A stretch of DNA of 64,000 nt from contig NC_035173.2 in assembly GCF_001659605.2 (NCBI RefSeq), positions 7,995,769 to 8,059,768 of the forward strand, in the 5' to 3' direction. How positions within the stretch are numbered: the first letter of the stretch is position 1; every line of letters begins with the position of its first letter. The translations under genes and the position numbers were made by a program. A model generated the notes under the pieces. The model had not been told where the DNA came from, ran no database searches, and saw only the letters and a program-made list of their open reading frames with translations. Source of the stretch: Manihot esculenta (Eukaryota > Streptophyta > Magnoliopsida > Malpighiales > Euphorbiaceae). Positions 1-9,731 of this stretch are shown piece after piece.

Positions 1-750
1 GATCTCGAAAAATGACTGTCGGCACCACAAAACTGGCTAAGAGGAAGAAGCCCCCAGTGAGGTAGGTGACCGGTCTCTGAAAATGACCACCGCCACCACA
101 AAACTGGCTGAAAGGAAGAAGACCCCAGTAAGGTAGGTGACTGGTCTCAGAATATGACCGCCGACACTACAAAACCGGCTGAGAGAAAGAAGCCCTCAGT
201 GAGGTAGGTATCCGGTCTCGGAAAATGACCGCCAGCACCACAAAACCGGCTGAGAGGAGGAAGCCCTCAGTGAGGTAGGTGACTAGTCTCAGAAAATGAC
301 CGTCGGCACTACAAAACCGGCTGGGAGGAGGAAGTCCTCAGTGAGGTAGGTGACTAGTCTCGAAAAATGATCGCCGCACCACAAAACCAGCTGAGAGGAG
401 GAAGCTCTCAGTGAGGTAGGTGACCGGTCTCGAAAAATGACCGCCGGCACCACAAAACTGGCTGAGAGGAGGAAGCCCTCAGTGAGGTAGGTGACCGGTC
501 TCGAAAAATGACTGCCGGCACCACAAAACCGGCTGAGAGGAAGAAGCGCTCAGTGAGGTAGGTGACCGATCTTAGAAAATGACCGCCGGCACCACAAAAC
601 CGACTGGGAGGAGGAAACCCTCAGTGAGGTAGGTGACTGGTCTCCGAAAATGACCACCGACACCACAAAACCGGCTGAAAGGAAGAAGACCCCAGTGAGG
701 TAGGTGACTGGTCTCTAAACATAACTGTCGGCACCACAAAACCGGTTGGG
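1..750. repeat. 71-bp tandem repeat array, about 10.5 copies
   Basis: Units begin at GGTCTC-like words at 1, 72, 143, 214, 285, 356, 426, 497, 568, 639 and 710, so the period is 71 bp with one 70-bp unit. Each unit carries AAAATGACCGCCGGCACCAC, a CCGGCTGAGAGGA segment and AGTGAGGTAGGTGAC. The array is cut by the window start. A decayed single copy is visible near 1350-1395. Arrays like this are known inside plant LTR retrotransposons, especially in non-coding internal regions, and can seed satellites. Confidence 0.9.
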
Positions 751-3107
751 GAGCAAACGCCAACATAGAAAAAAATCAATAAAGGCCACGAGCCTCCAAG
801 AGGAAAGGCAAAGGCCTGGCTTCGACCTCACAAAAAAGAGCTCGGATAGGACAAAAACTACACGTAAGAACATAGTTTCAACCTCACATAAAAAGATTGG
901 GATACTGGACCATAAATGAAAAGTTAAAATCTGACCCTCCGAAGGAGCTCGGGTCACAAGGTAAAGAGACTTTGATCTCACAACAGCCAAAAGCGCTAAA
1001 GCGCCATACTGACCGTAAGAGGGTGCTAGAACCAAAATAAAAAATCTGGATCCGACCTCTCTAAAGAGCTTGGATCACAGGATAATAAGACCTTGATCTC
1101 GCCAAACATCCAGCGTATAAAGAAATCAAACTAAGGCACCCCAACGCCCGTTTCATGTAGCCATGCGGTCTACTAAAAGCCAATTCAAGGCTCACGGAGC
1201 CAAAACGCCAAAGCGCTATGCCGATCTCAAGAAAATAAGCTCAGTACCAATAAAGCCAATAGGAAGGCAAAATTAAGGTGAAGCAAATCCTAAGCAAAAG
1301 GCGTACCAAGATAGAGAATCAAACGAAAGACCAGGGGCAATCATAAGAGGCACCGGCCTGGAAAATTGACCGTTGGCACTAAACCAGCTCGGTTAGCCTA
1401 GAAAAAGGTCTAAGCAGCAAAGAGCCCGCAAAACGCTTGAGAGCGGACAACCCAGAAAACACTCAGGGGCAAAAAACCCAACTAACCGAGACATACCCGA
1501 AAACCAAATGCTCAGATAAAGAATCAAGAAGATAGGAGCAACATAAAAGGCCGAATAAACCATTCTGAATGACCGGATTGGGCAGTAGAAAGCCCTGACT
1601 CATTAGGATACAAAAAAATCGAACCGTAGTATGGTCAAGTCCAAAACAGATAGTCTGACCTCTTCAATCCATGGTAGATCTCCCTAGAAGCTTGGAGGGG
1701 CCTTATGTCTGTACCGGCAAGGCTATAAACCTATAAAAGAAAAGTTAAAGCCGAATAAACAAGCAGTCAGACTGAAATATAGCCCGTATAAGGCTCGACA
1801 AGAAAGCAAAAAATTAAGTCCGACTTCACAAAAGAGCTCGGGGCACCAAAGTGCAAAAAGCGAAATCCCGAACTCTCGAGCTCGCAATACAGGCAACATC
1901 ACAGGCTATAGGCATAAAAGCCTAAGCAAAAAACAAAGAACCACGCTCCCAGCTCAGATCAGCTCGCGACGAACAAACGCTTAACTAAACAAATTAAGTA
2001 TGAAAAAATAGTCAAAAGCTGGGCTCCCCATCCGAGCGGGCCCACAGGCCATAAAGGTGTAAAAACAACCGAGCTCATAGATCAGACAAATCCCTGGCAG
2101 CTCAAGCAAGCCTATAGCTCAGAATATTGAATTTACAATTTTAGTTAAATATTACATCAAGTAAAGGAGAAACTCGAGGATAATGCCTCCAAGCTTGTAG
2201 CTTGGACAAACCCAAGAAACCATCTCATACGAAAAAACTCATATGCAAAGATGATCGCTCTGAGCATTACATATCCGAGCTCGCAACACCAAGGAGGTTG
2301 CGAGCAAATGACGAAAATGCTCTCATAAAAATAAGAAAAACTCACAAGTCAGAAGTTTAGCAAGACACCGAGCTCTTAGCCTGGGCCTGTTCGTTTAGCA
2401 AAGTCCCAGAAGAGACAGCCTGGTCCATTAATTAAGTAAAGATAATTAAGTTGGACTTTGCTAAGTAAGCATTCGGCTTGCGACTTTTATGATTAAGTTA
2501 AGTGAGAAGAAGAGTCTGGGTAAAATTGGGATTTTACATTTGAAAAGAGTAAAGGCAAGGAAATGGCGTTTTGACAGGAGCCGTTCTCGGGCCGCGCGAT
2601 CATAATGGGTCCTAGGGATTTATCCCCTCATCACTCATGTAATAACTGCTGAGGAGGTAAAGGGGCATTTGATGACTGCCGAACTTTTTACACCTGGGGA
2701 CAAGGCCAGACCCTAAAGAAGAAGGCATGCCCACAACACATCAGGCTTTCCTTAGGCAGACCGATCCAGTATCGCAAGTCCTGATCTAGACACACGAACA
2801 GGCTGGGCCTATTGTAAGCCCGGGTCCGACATGAAGTAATCCAGGCCGGTGACATGACGTGAAGGAGAATAGCTGGCCCAATCACTTCGCAGCCCTGACT
2901 GCATGCGCGCTGGAGGAATTAAATGGCCGCCTAGCGCGGAGTGGGGCACTGACAGCTCCGTACATATGGAGCTGAGTGACAGGGACGGATGATACTGTAG
3001 TAAAGAGACAATTATACATCACAAGCAGGGGTCTCCTGACCAGGCCAAGCTAAGCTAATTCAATCCAAGTTTACATAATGTTTGTAAACCCTATTTTCTG
3101 GATCTCA
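1..3107 (-). mobile_element. Terminal and internal part of a large coding-poor retroelement
   Basis: Read on the minus strand, a terminus beginning TGAGATCCAGAAAATAGGG lies at 3107. It resembles the terminus starting at 62590 on the plus strand. Both share AGAAAATAGGGTTT near the tip and, about 450 bp further in, a block around GTCATCAA-TGCCCCTTTACC, then a CAGTTATT...GATGAGGGG segment (2625-2680 here, 63090-63140 there). I infer an LTR, or less likely the end of a DNA element. Leftwards from about 2570 the DNA is moderately GC-rich, with many GAGCTCGG-like words and no convincing reading frame, then a 71-bp tandem array up to the window edge. A coding-poor (LARD-like) or Tat-like element is my best reading. 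The other end is outside the window. Confidence 0.5.
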
Positions 3108-3411
3108 TAACTTCAAATTTTATTATTTATTATTTAATAATTATAATTTATAGTAATGCTTAATGGTTGAATCGGTGAATTCCTAAGGTTTATAATTTAT
3201 AGTAATATTTAATGGTTGAATCCGTGCCCACTGCATTATAATTATTCATTTTATATAAAAATAATTTAAATAATTTTTATAAAATTATATATATTTTTAT
3301 TTTATTTTAAAAGCATGTTCAACTTAAAAATAATCAAAATTCTTTTAAAAAATTCAATTCAATTCAATTTTATAAATTTTTTAATTTTAAAAAAATTAAG
3401 AAAAAACTACT
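3108..3411. other. AT-rich intergenic DNA
   Basis: Very AT-rich sequence with two copies of a short phrase around TTTATAGTAATRYTTAATGG (3148-3170 and 3191-3215). I see no gene. Confidence 0.6.
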
Positions 3412-3772
3412 ACTAAAGTCTTTATAATAAGAAAATTTACTAATTAATTTATCCATTTTAAAAAATAGATTAAAACGTTATTGATATTTTAAAAGGTCTA
3501 TTAGTTGATCATTTTATTAATTTTATTATTAAATATTTTATTATTTATTTTTTATAATTTTAAAAAATTTATTAGTTTGTCCATTATATTTTTAAAAAAT
3601 TTATTAATTAATTCTCCATATTAAAGGTATTTTAAAACTTTTTATAATATTTAACGATTAAAATTAATAAAATGACTAATTAACAAATTTTTTAAAATAT
3701 TAAAAAATATTTTAATCTATTTTTTAAAATTGAAAGACCAATTAATGAATTTTTTCATAGAGACTAAATATT
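3412..3772. repeat. AT-rich foldback (MITE-like) inverted repeat
   Basis: The left arm (about 3412-3590) and the reverse complement of the right arm (about 3600-3772) align over most of their length. Both read ...TTTTAAAAAATAGATTAAAA, then a TTAGTTGATCATTTTATTAATTTTA-type stretch. No coding capacity is seen. A sequence with the same type of ends sits at 23288-23640. The exact ends are uncertain because the whole region is AT-rich. Confidence 0.5.
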
Positions 3773-4157
3773 AATTTTTTAAAAAATTAAAAAGAGATTA
3801 TAACGTGGTTTGGTAACTCAAAGGAACCTTAATCAAAAAGCAAGCACTAGCTTGTTAATTTGGTTGATAATGACAATTCATTAACATTAATGTTAATTAA
3901 AACAAGACTCAAGTGCATCATCCCCAACTGACCAAACCAAGCTTATGATTTGGTTAATTTGGTAGATGGCATAAAAAGAAAATCTTAACAAAAAAGCAAG
4001 CTCTAGCTTGTTAATTTTGCTTTTTTTTAATAAATTATTTAATATTTAAAATTATTAATTTAATGATAAGATAAATTCATTAAAAAAACTAATATTATTT
4101 CATATCAACTTCTTTATTTTATTTTATTTTATTTTAAAAGTAAAATTATTGATTATA

Positions 4158-4450
4158 TTAATAAAATTTCATCAAATAAAGAGGGATATCATCCCAAATA
4201 GAGAGACGATTATACCTAATAGATTCTCTAGCCAAAATATGAGCAATTAGAATAGTATTACGACGAGTTCTAGAATCTAATAAGAATTTACAATCATTTA
4301 AAATCATACATCTGCATAAGATAATTTGGCAAATATACTCCTCAAATGCCTCTAAATCCCTACATAAGATAATTTGGCAAAACTGCTTCTCCTTCTTTCT
4401 CATCTCTCGAGCATAAATCATTAAAGTCTCTCGAACAAGCCACAGAAGAG
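4158..4450 (-). pseudogene. LINE RNase H (RVT_3-like) C-terminal relic
   Basis: The minus frame ends with NTILIAHILARESI followed by a W-DDIPLYL tail. This has the layout of the C-terminus of the RNase H domain in plant L1-type LINEs (N-x-x-AH-LAR...W...IP..L). Just upstream is a DCKFLLD stretch resembling the usual D-S/C-K-x-L-L segment. A short duplicated phrase (CQIILCR occurs twice) interrupts it. Only about 90 codons remain and no reverse transcriptase is adjacent, so this is a decayed fragment. Confidence 0.45.
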
Positions 4451-4706
4451 AGTTTCTACGAGATAAAACTCGAGTAAAGTTTCAAAACTGACATCGTCGT
4501 TACGATTCCGGAAACCCATAATAACTAGTAAACCTCCATTGAACATTATCTTATGAAACAATCGAATCAATAAAATTTAAAAAAAAGCTAACCACAGAAA
4601 CAGACATATGACTCTTTCACATTAACGAAAGGCCTTCTCTCAATTTTTGTTTATTGACTGAGAAGTAATTATCAAAATGTAAAAAATTATAAAAAAATTC
4701 CATATG

Positions 4707-7019
4707 TGTAATACCCGGCAGATTCAGACATCGGAATTTCTACCGTCCGGTGGAATTCGAGGATGTCAGAGGTTTCTAGAAGGGTAAGAGAAAGGTTTTC
4801 TAAAATATTTTCAAGTATTTTAAAGGTTTTGAATCAAACCGGATTGAGTTTTGAAGAGAAAGGGCAAAGGAGACATTTGCCAGGTTCGGCCCCCGAATGT
4901 TAAAGTTCGGCCGCCGAAAGTGCCCAATGTTCGGCCCCAAAAGGTTAAGTTCGGCCCCCGAAAGTTGCATGGTTTTGCATGCAGTTTCGACAGCCGAAGC
5001 TGAGGAAGTCGGCTAGTTGTGCATGCTCCTCAGTCCGTGATTTGGGCCAGGTGTTTGCCTCCAGATCAAGGCTAGAAGATAAGGCCACGTCTCCCATGAC
5101 TCATCTGCAAGCTTTTATCAGCTTAGGCAGAAGGTTGGTCGTGATTTGAGTGAGTTGAATGTTTTTGAGAGAAAATAAGAGTTGTGAGGGTTTGAAGCTT
5201 TGGAGGAGGAGTTGCTGAGTTTGCTTGTTCCTCTTCTGATTTTAGGAGGTAAGGGACGTTTTTCAGTTTGTTTTAATGAGTTTTAATAGCTTTTGAAAGA
5301 GGTTATGGGGGTGTATGCATGAGTTGCATGTTTAGGTTAGTTTTGATGTGTTAATGGTGAAAGCATGATTATATGTTGTGTTAGTTGTTTTGTTGGAGTT
5401 TAAGTTGTTTTAAGCTCCTTTATGCTTGTTAAAGTGTTTATGCACGTTGTAGAGGGGTTAAATGCATGAATTGAGGGCTGAGCAGGTGATGGAGGGACTG
5501 GCAGGCGTCCTTGTGCACGAAACTGAGTTCTGGATGAACTCAGGTTCGGCCGCCGAAAGTCCAAGTTAGGCCGCCGAACATGCCTGACTTTCGTCTCTGG
5601 AGGAGACATTCGGCCGCCGAAGGTGCTGCCGAAGGTGCCCTGTCTAGCTTTCCTTTGCTTGTTTTGCATGCATGTTTTGAAGTGTTTTAGAGGGGTTTTG
5701 GGAAGTTGTCTAAGAGATGTTTATCTGTTGACTAGCGTATGTTTGGTACCTCATGTAAGTCCTCCATTGTAGGATTGGACCCGAGAAAACGAGGTATTTA
5801 GCAGTAGTAGCTGCTTCAGAGTTAGAGTTGGTCCAGAGCTAGTTAGCCCAGAGTTAGCCAAGCAGAGGCTACAGGTGAGTGGAACTAAACTACATATTTT
5901 ATCTTGAGAAATGACACGCTCTTAACATGATCCATGCATCATAAAATGCCATGTTATATAGTAGGTTGTGTTGCATTAGAATTCACGAATATGCTGCATT
6001 GCATAAGATTGTATTTGTGTGGATGAATGTTGGATGATCCATAGCCCCTGATATCAGTGAGATACTATGAGATCAGATGAGATATGGCATGAGATAGCCA
6101 TACCAGGTCGCCCCTGGATAGTCCAGGTCGCTCCTGGTACTATGAGATAGACAGTTTGACCTGACTCAGATAGAGAAGTCCAGGTGAGGCCTAATCGCCC
6201 CTGGCATAGTTGGCCTTGTGATAGAGCCAGGTAAGAGAAGTCCAGGTGAGGCCTAATCGCCCCTGGCAAGTTGGACATATTGTTATATGTATACAGTGAT
6301 GGGCTATTGGTGACAAATTCATCCTTGAGGTGATATGTTTGTGATGTGATACATTTCATAAAAGCATGTAATGAATGAACTGTTTTTATTGTTCCTCCTC
6401 ACTGGGCTCTAGAGCTCATCCCACTCCCTTAACCCCAGTTTTGCAGGTTCTGAGATAGCTATGGGAAGTCAAAGTCAGCAAGAGTACAGAGGAAAGTTAT
6501 GCATGAATGTCTGGTTGTAATAGCATAGTGGACATGATGTAATTAAAAGATTAGTTGTAATGTAATGTATAGATATGTACTGTCATATACTGGATAGACT
6601 TATGCTTTCCCTAGTGTCAGTGCTACAGTGTGATGAATGATTAATCCCTTGTACAAGAATCCTGTTTTACGTTTCTTGATGAGAAATGTGTGAGTTAGGC
6701 TTAATGTATGGCTTTGATGTGATACCAGTGGATTGTGTTACAGATTAAAAGGGTTTCAATCCCTTGACCCACAGCAGATAGTAGTCCCTGGTATAGGCCC
6801 TGAGGGCCATTTCAGATTGACATATCTGAGTAGCAGCAGTTAAGCCTACAGAGTTTTACAGGATTGTTGAGTCGTTTTGTATCATGTATGGGATTTATCA
6901 GGTACACAGAGAGTATAGTTGGCTGACTACGGGTCCCGGCGGCCTTAAGCCGATCTGGATCCTAGTACCAGTGATGGTTCAGACCGTTACTAAGGGGTAC
7001 CGGTTTCCGGGTCATTACA
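4707..7019 (+). repeat. 5' LTR of the pol-less Ty3/gypsy element
   Basis: Begins TGTAATACCCGGCAG and ends GGGTCATTACA. It aligns end to end with 9732-12044 at equal length. It carries many TTCGGCC-type near-palindromes (4889-5020 and 5545-5635) and a repeated AGTCCAGGTGAGGCCTAATC phrase (6178 and 6239). ORFs of 80-101 codons in it also occur in the other LTR and look like chance frames. Confidence 0.95.
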
Positions 7020-7022
7020 GAT

Positions 7023-7034
7023 TGGTATCAGAGC
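7023..7034 (+). other. Primer-binding site (initiator tRNA-Met)
   Basis: TGGTATCAGAGC lies three bases after the 5' LTR. It is the standard complement of the 3' end of plant initiator tRNA-Met and marks the minus-strand start site of reverse transcription. Confidence 0.95.
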
Positions 7035-7421
7035 ATAGGGCCTCTAGAGTACGATGTGCTGAGTCAGTATACTCAGGGATCAGAGCTATCTCACATCGGA
7101 AAGAGGTTAAGATGTCAGACTTTTAGCTCTTCGAGTACGGTGTGTTGAGCAAAGATGCTCAAGGATCAGATTCTCACATCAGAAAGAGGTGTTGTCTTGT
7201 CTAGGAAAGAAAGCACAATAAGTAAACTCATGTCCACTAGGATAGGATGTGGAGTCCTGTTCTGCATGATGATGTGAAATGCCATGATAAGCTGCATGTG
7301 CATTATTGCTATGTTTGATATGTGCATGAGTGGTATGCTTGATATGTGTTGTGGATTCATGTGTTCTCACATGGATCAGTTGATGATTATTTTGTGTGAT
7401 GTTGTGCTTGTCAGAGGCAGG

Positions 7422-8765
7422 ATGAGAGGAACTCGTCGATCTGCTCGATTGACTGGAGCTCCGTCGGAGGATGAGGACATGGATGCTCATCTCCCTGTTC
7501 TGCAAAAGGCAACATCAGATAGTTTAAGCAGAGAAGGTATATCAAGGGACCCTAGAAGGTCTAGTGATGAGAGTAGAAGGGGAGTTGTGCAGAGTGGTAT
7601 GTCAGGGTTTAGGAGAGTCCTAGAGGAGGATGTGCAGAGCAGAGATGGTAGCTTTGGCAGGAGCAGGTTAGGAGGAGATATGGGTGAGTCTCAAGGAGGC
7701 ACTCAGGCCTCGAGATTTGTTCCACCTCAGTATCCACCCTACCAGTGGGGGGCAGAGTACCCGATGAGAGGTACATCAGAGTTTCCTAGTTATCACCCAT
7801 ATCCCACCTTTAGGCCCTATCCTTCCTTTTATCCGCCATATCCACCGCCACATGCACAGTATACCATGTTTCCACCCTTCTTTGGTTATCCACGTTTAGC
7901 ACACCCTACCTCAGGGGATGTTGCACCTCCTCCACCACCAGTAGAACCAGTAGCCCCAGTTGTCCAAATACCTGAGCCTAGTTCACCTGGAGGAAGTAGG
8001 GTACAGATGACAGACTATTTGCGGTTAGATGTTCCCAAGTTTGAGACTGGTGATGACCCTTTTGAGTATCTCAGAATGGTCAAGATGATAACTGATGAGT
8101 TGGGAGCCAGTGAGCGTAGAGCCATTCAGATGGCAGGGGTCACATTGAAATGTGAAAAGGCAAGGGAATGGTTCAACCAGTATGTGAACCCGAGGGTCGA
8201 AAGCTTATCCTGGGAGCAGTTTGCAACAGAGTTTGCTGAAGGGGCTTTTCCAGATAGCACAAGGAAGAGGTTCCACGATATAGTAGATATGGCACAGAAG
8301 AGAGAAGCTAGTGCCAAACTTGCAGGGACAAGTGATGTGAATCTCTCCCCTCTACATGAGGCTGGTATAGAAAGGAAGAAGGGAGGTAGAGGCCTCAGAC
8401 GATCAAAGAAGAACAAGTTCTGGAAGCAGATCAAGTCTGGTCTGGGAATAGGTGAGGGATCGAGCTCTGGTTTGAACAACTCCAAATGTCCGAGGTGCGG
8501 TAGGCCGCACAAGGGAGTCTGTTTAGTAGGGACAACAGCATGTTTCAGGTGCGGACAAGAGGGGCACATAGCATGTGAGTGTTCCACCGCGACTTTGATA
8601 ACACAGTCCCAGCAGACAGCCTCAGACAGAGTGACTCAGCCAGGAGCTTTAGCCTTGGCATTGGGCAGAGGGAGCGAGATCACTCCTTCTTCCACAGGTT
8701 CCCCAGGTGACGGTCCATCAGTACCAGCACGGATCTTCGCTTTGACACATCGGCCATGGCGGTGA
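7422..8765 (+). CDS. gag: Ty3/gypsy Gag with internal deletion, pol absent
   Basis: 447-residue Gag starting MRGTRRSARL. I chose this start because the gag relic in the element at 36968-42465 begins the same way; the frame is open 46 codons further upstream. The order is a basic/serine N-terminus, a long Pro/Tyr-rich stretch, a retrotransposon-gag domain (MTDYLRLDVPKF... to ...EEGAFPDST-like), a basic Lys/Arg segment, CPRCGRPHKG, then a CCHC knuckle CFRCGQEGHIACEC. Compared with the other element, about 63 residues are missing between FPDS and the FHDIVDMA segment, without loss of frame. The frame stops soon after VPARIF, where the protease should begin. It may supply particles or be packaged in trans (inference). 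Confidence 0.85.
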   Translation: MRGTRRSARLTGAPSEDEDMDAHLPVLQKATSDSLSREGISRDPRRSSDESRRGVVQSGMSGFRRVLEEDVQSRDGSFGRSRLGGDMGESQGGTQASRFVPPQYPPYQWGAEYPMRGTSEFPSYHPYPTFRPYPSFYPPYPPPHAQYTMFPPFFGYPRLAHPTSGDVAPPPPPVEPVAPVVQIPEPSSPGGSRVQMTDYLRLDVPKFETGDDPFEYLRMVKMITDELGASERRAIQMAGVTLKCEKAREWFNQYVNPRVESLSWEQFATEFAEGAFPDSTRKRFHDIVDMAQKREASAKLAGTSDVNLSPLHEAGIERKKGGRGLRRSKKNKFWKQIKSGLGIGEGSSSGLNNSKCPRCGRPHKGVCLVGTTACFRCGQEGHIACECSTATLITQSQQTASDRVTQPGALALALGRGSEITPSSTGSPGDGPSVPARIFALTHRPWR

Positions 8766-9717
8766 CAGGTATGTTTCACTTCCATATGTTTTGATGTGTC
8801 TACTCTTAGAGACTCTGATGCTTTGTTTTTCTTTGTGCTGTGAGGGACTAGACTGTCCTCTTTAGGTCAATAGACCCAGGTGTAAGCCATCAGCGGCAGA
8901 GTTAGTCTGCCAATTGAGTTCAGTGTTAGTTCAGTGCTAGTTGTGAGTAGGTGTTCTCATGTCGAATTGATGATGATAGATCTGAGATTCGGACACTATG
9001 TGCTGAGAGGTAGAGAAAAGCAATTGAATAGAGCTGAGATCAGAGTTGTAGTGAAACGTCGAAAACAGAGGTAAGGGGTAAAACTGCTCAACGACTCTGG
9101 GTGAGGCAGAGTAGATGTTAGTTGCACTCAATCCAAAGTCGTTGACCAGTTTAGTTACAAGTCCTTACTTCCGACTGACGATCGGTTGGATCAGCTGGCA
9201 GAAACCAGTTGTTTTCCAAGGTAGGTCTGATATCTGAGTGCTAGAATAGTCCAGTGTAGGTAGAAAGGAATCAAAAGAGAGAAAGCCAGGAGATGAAAAA
9301 ACAAACGAAGAAAAAAAGAGAAGACGGGCAAGGATCAAAATGCGCAGCAAAAGCAAATAAATAGAGAAGCATGCCCCTTATCTATGACGTAGTGTAGACT
9401 TTATGAGAATACGGCATCGAGGCCAAGTTCTCTCAGACAAGTTCGGTTACAATAGATAGACAGGTAAAGCTAGAGGCAAGGACAGAAGAGTCTGAAGACA
9501 GCGAAGAAGAATCAAAGAGAAAGAAACGTTAGCAATTAGTGTAAAGTGTGAACACAGAGTAAGTAGTGCAGGGCAACAGAGTTAGGAAGTATAGATAACC
9601 CGAGAGGGTTTCCATCAGTAATCTCTGTGTCTCTTTGCAGAGGAAGGTGTTAGGCTTTCCTTACTTTCTTATTTGCATATGTGTTTATTGTGTGAACAAT
9701 CGAGGACGAATGTTCTT
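8766..9717 (+). other. Non-coding internal region after gag
   Basis: About 950 bp between the gag stop and the polypurine tract. It contains no pol motifs in any frame (no DSG/DTG protease, YVDD/FADD or integrase HHCC). It ends with AATCGAGGACGAATGTTCTT, a phrase common just before the polypurine tract in plant Ty3/gypsy elements. Confidence 0.7.
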
Positions 9718-9731
9718 AAAGGGGGGAAGAA
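9718..9731 (+). other. Polypurine tract
   Basis: AAAGGGGGGAAGAA lies directly before the 3' LTR, in the right place and composition to prime plus-strand DNA synthesis. Confidence 0.9.

Noticed and set aside
1..750. CRISPR-like array
   Set aside because: Units are direct, adjacent and similar along their full 71 bp, with no unique spacers, in a plant nuclear context.
5400..6359. ORFs of 89 and 101 codons in the gypsy LTR, repeated at 10425 and 11148
   Set aside because: Repeated only because the LTR is repeated. No domain, and the second copy of the longer one is already interrupted.
8126..8587. 153-codon minus-strand ORF
   Set aside because: Antisense of the gag domain; the plus frame has the recognisable motifs.
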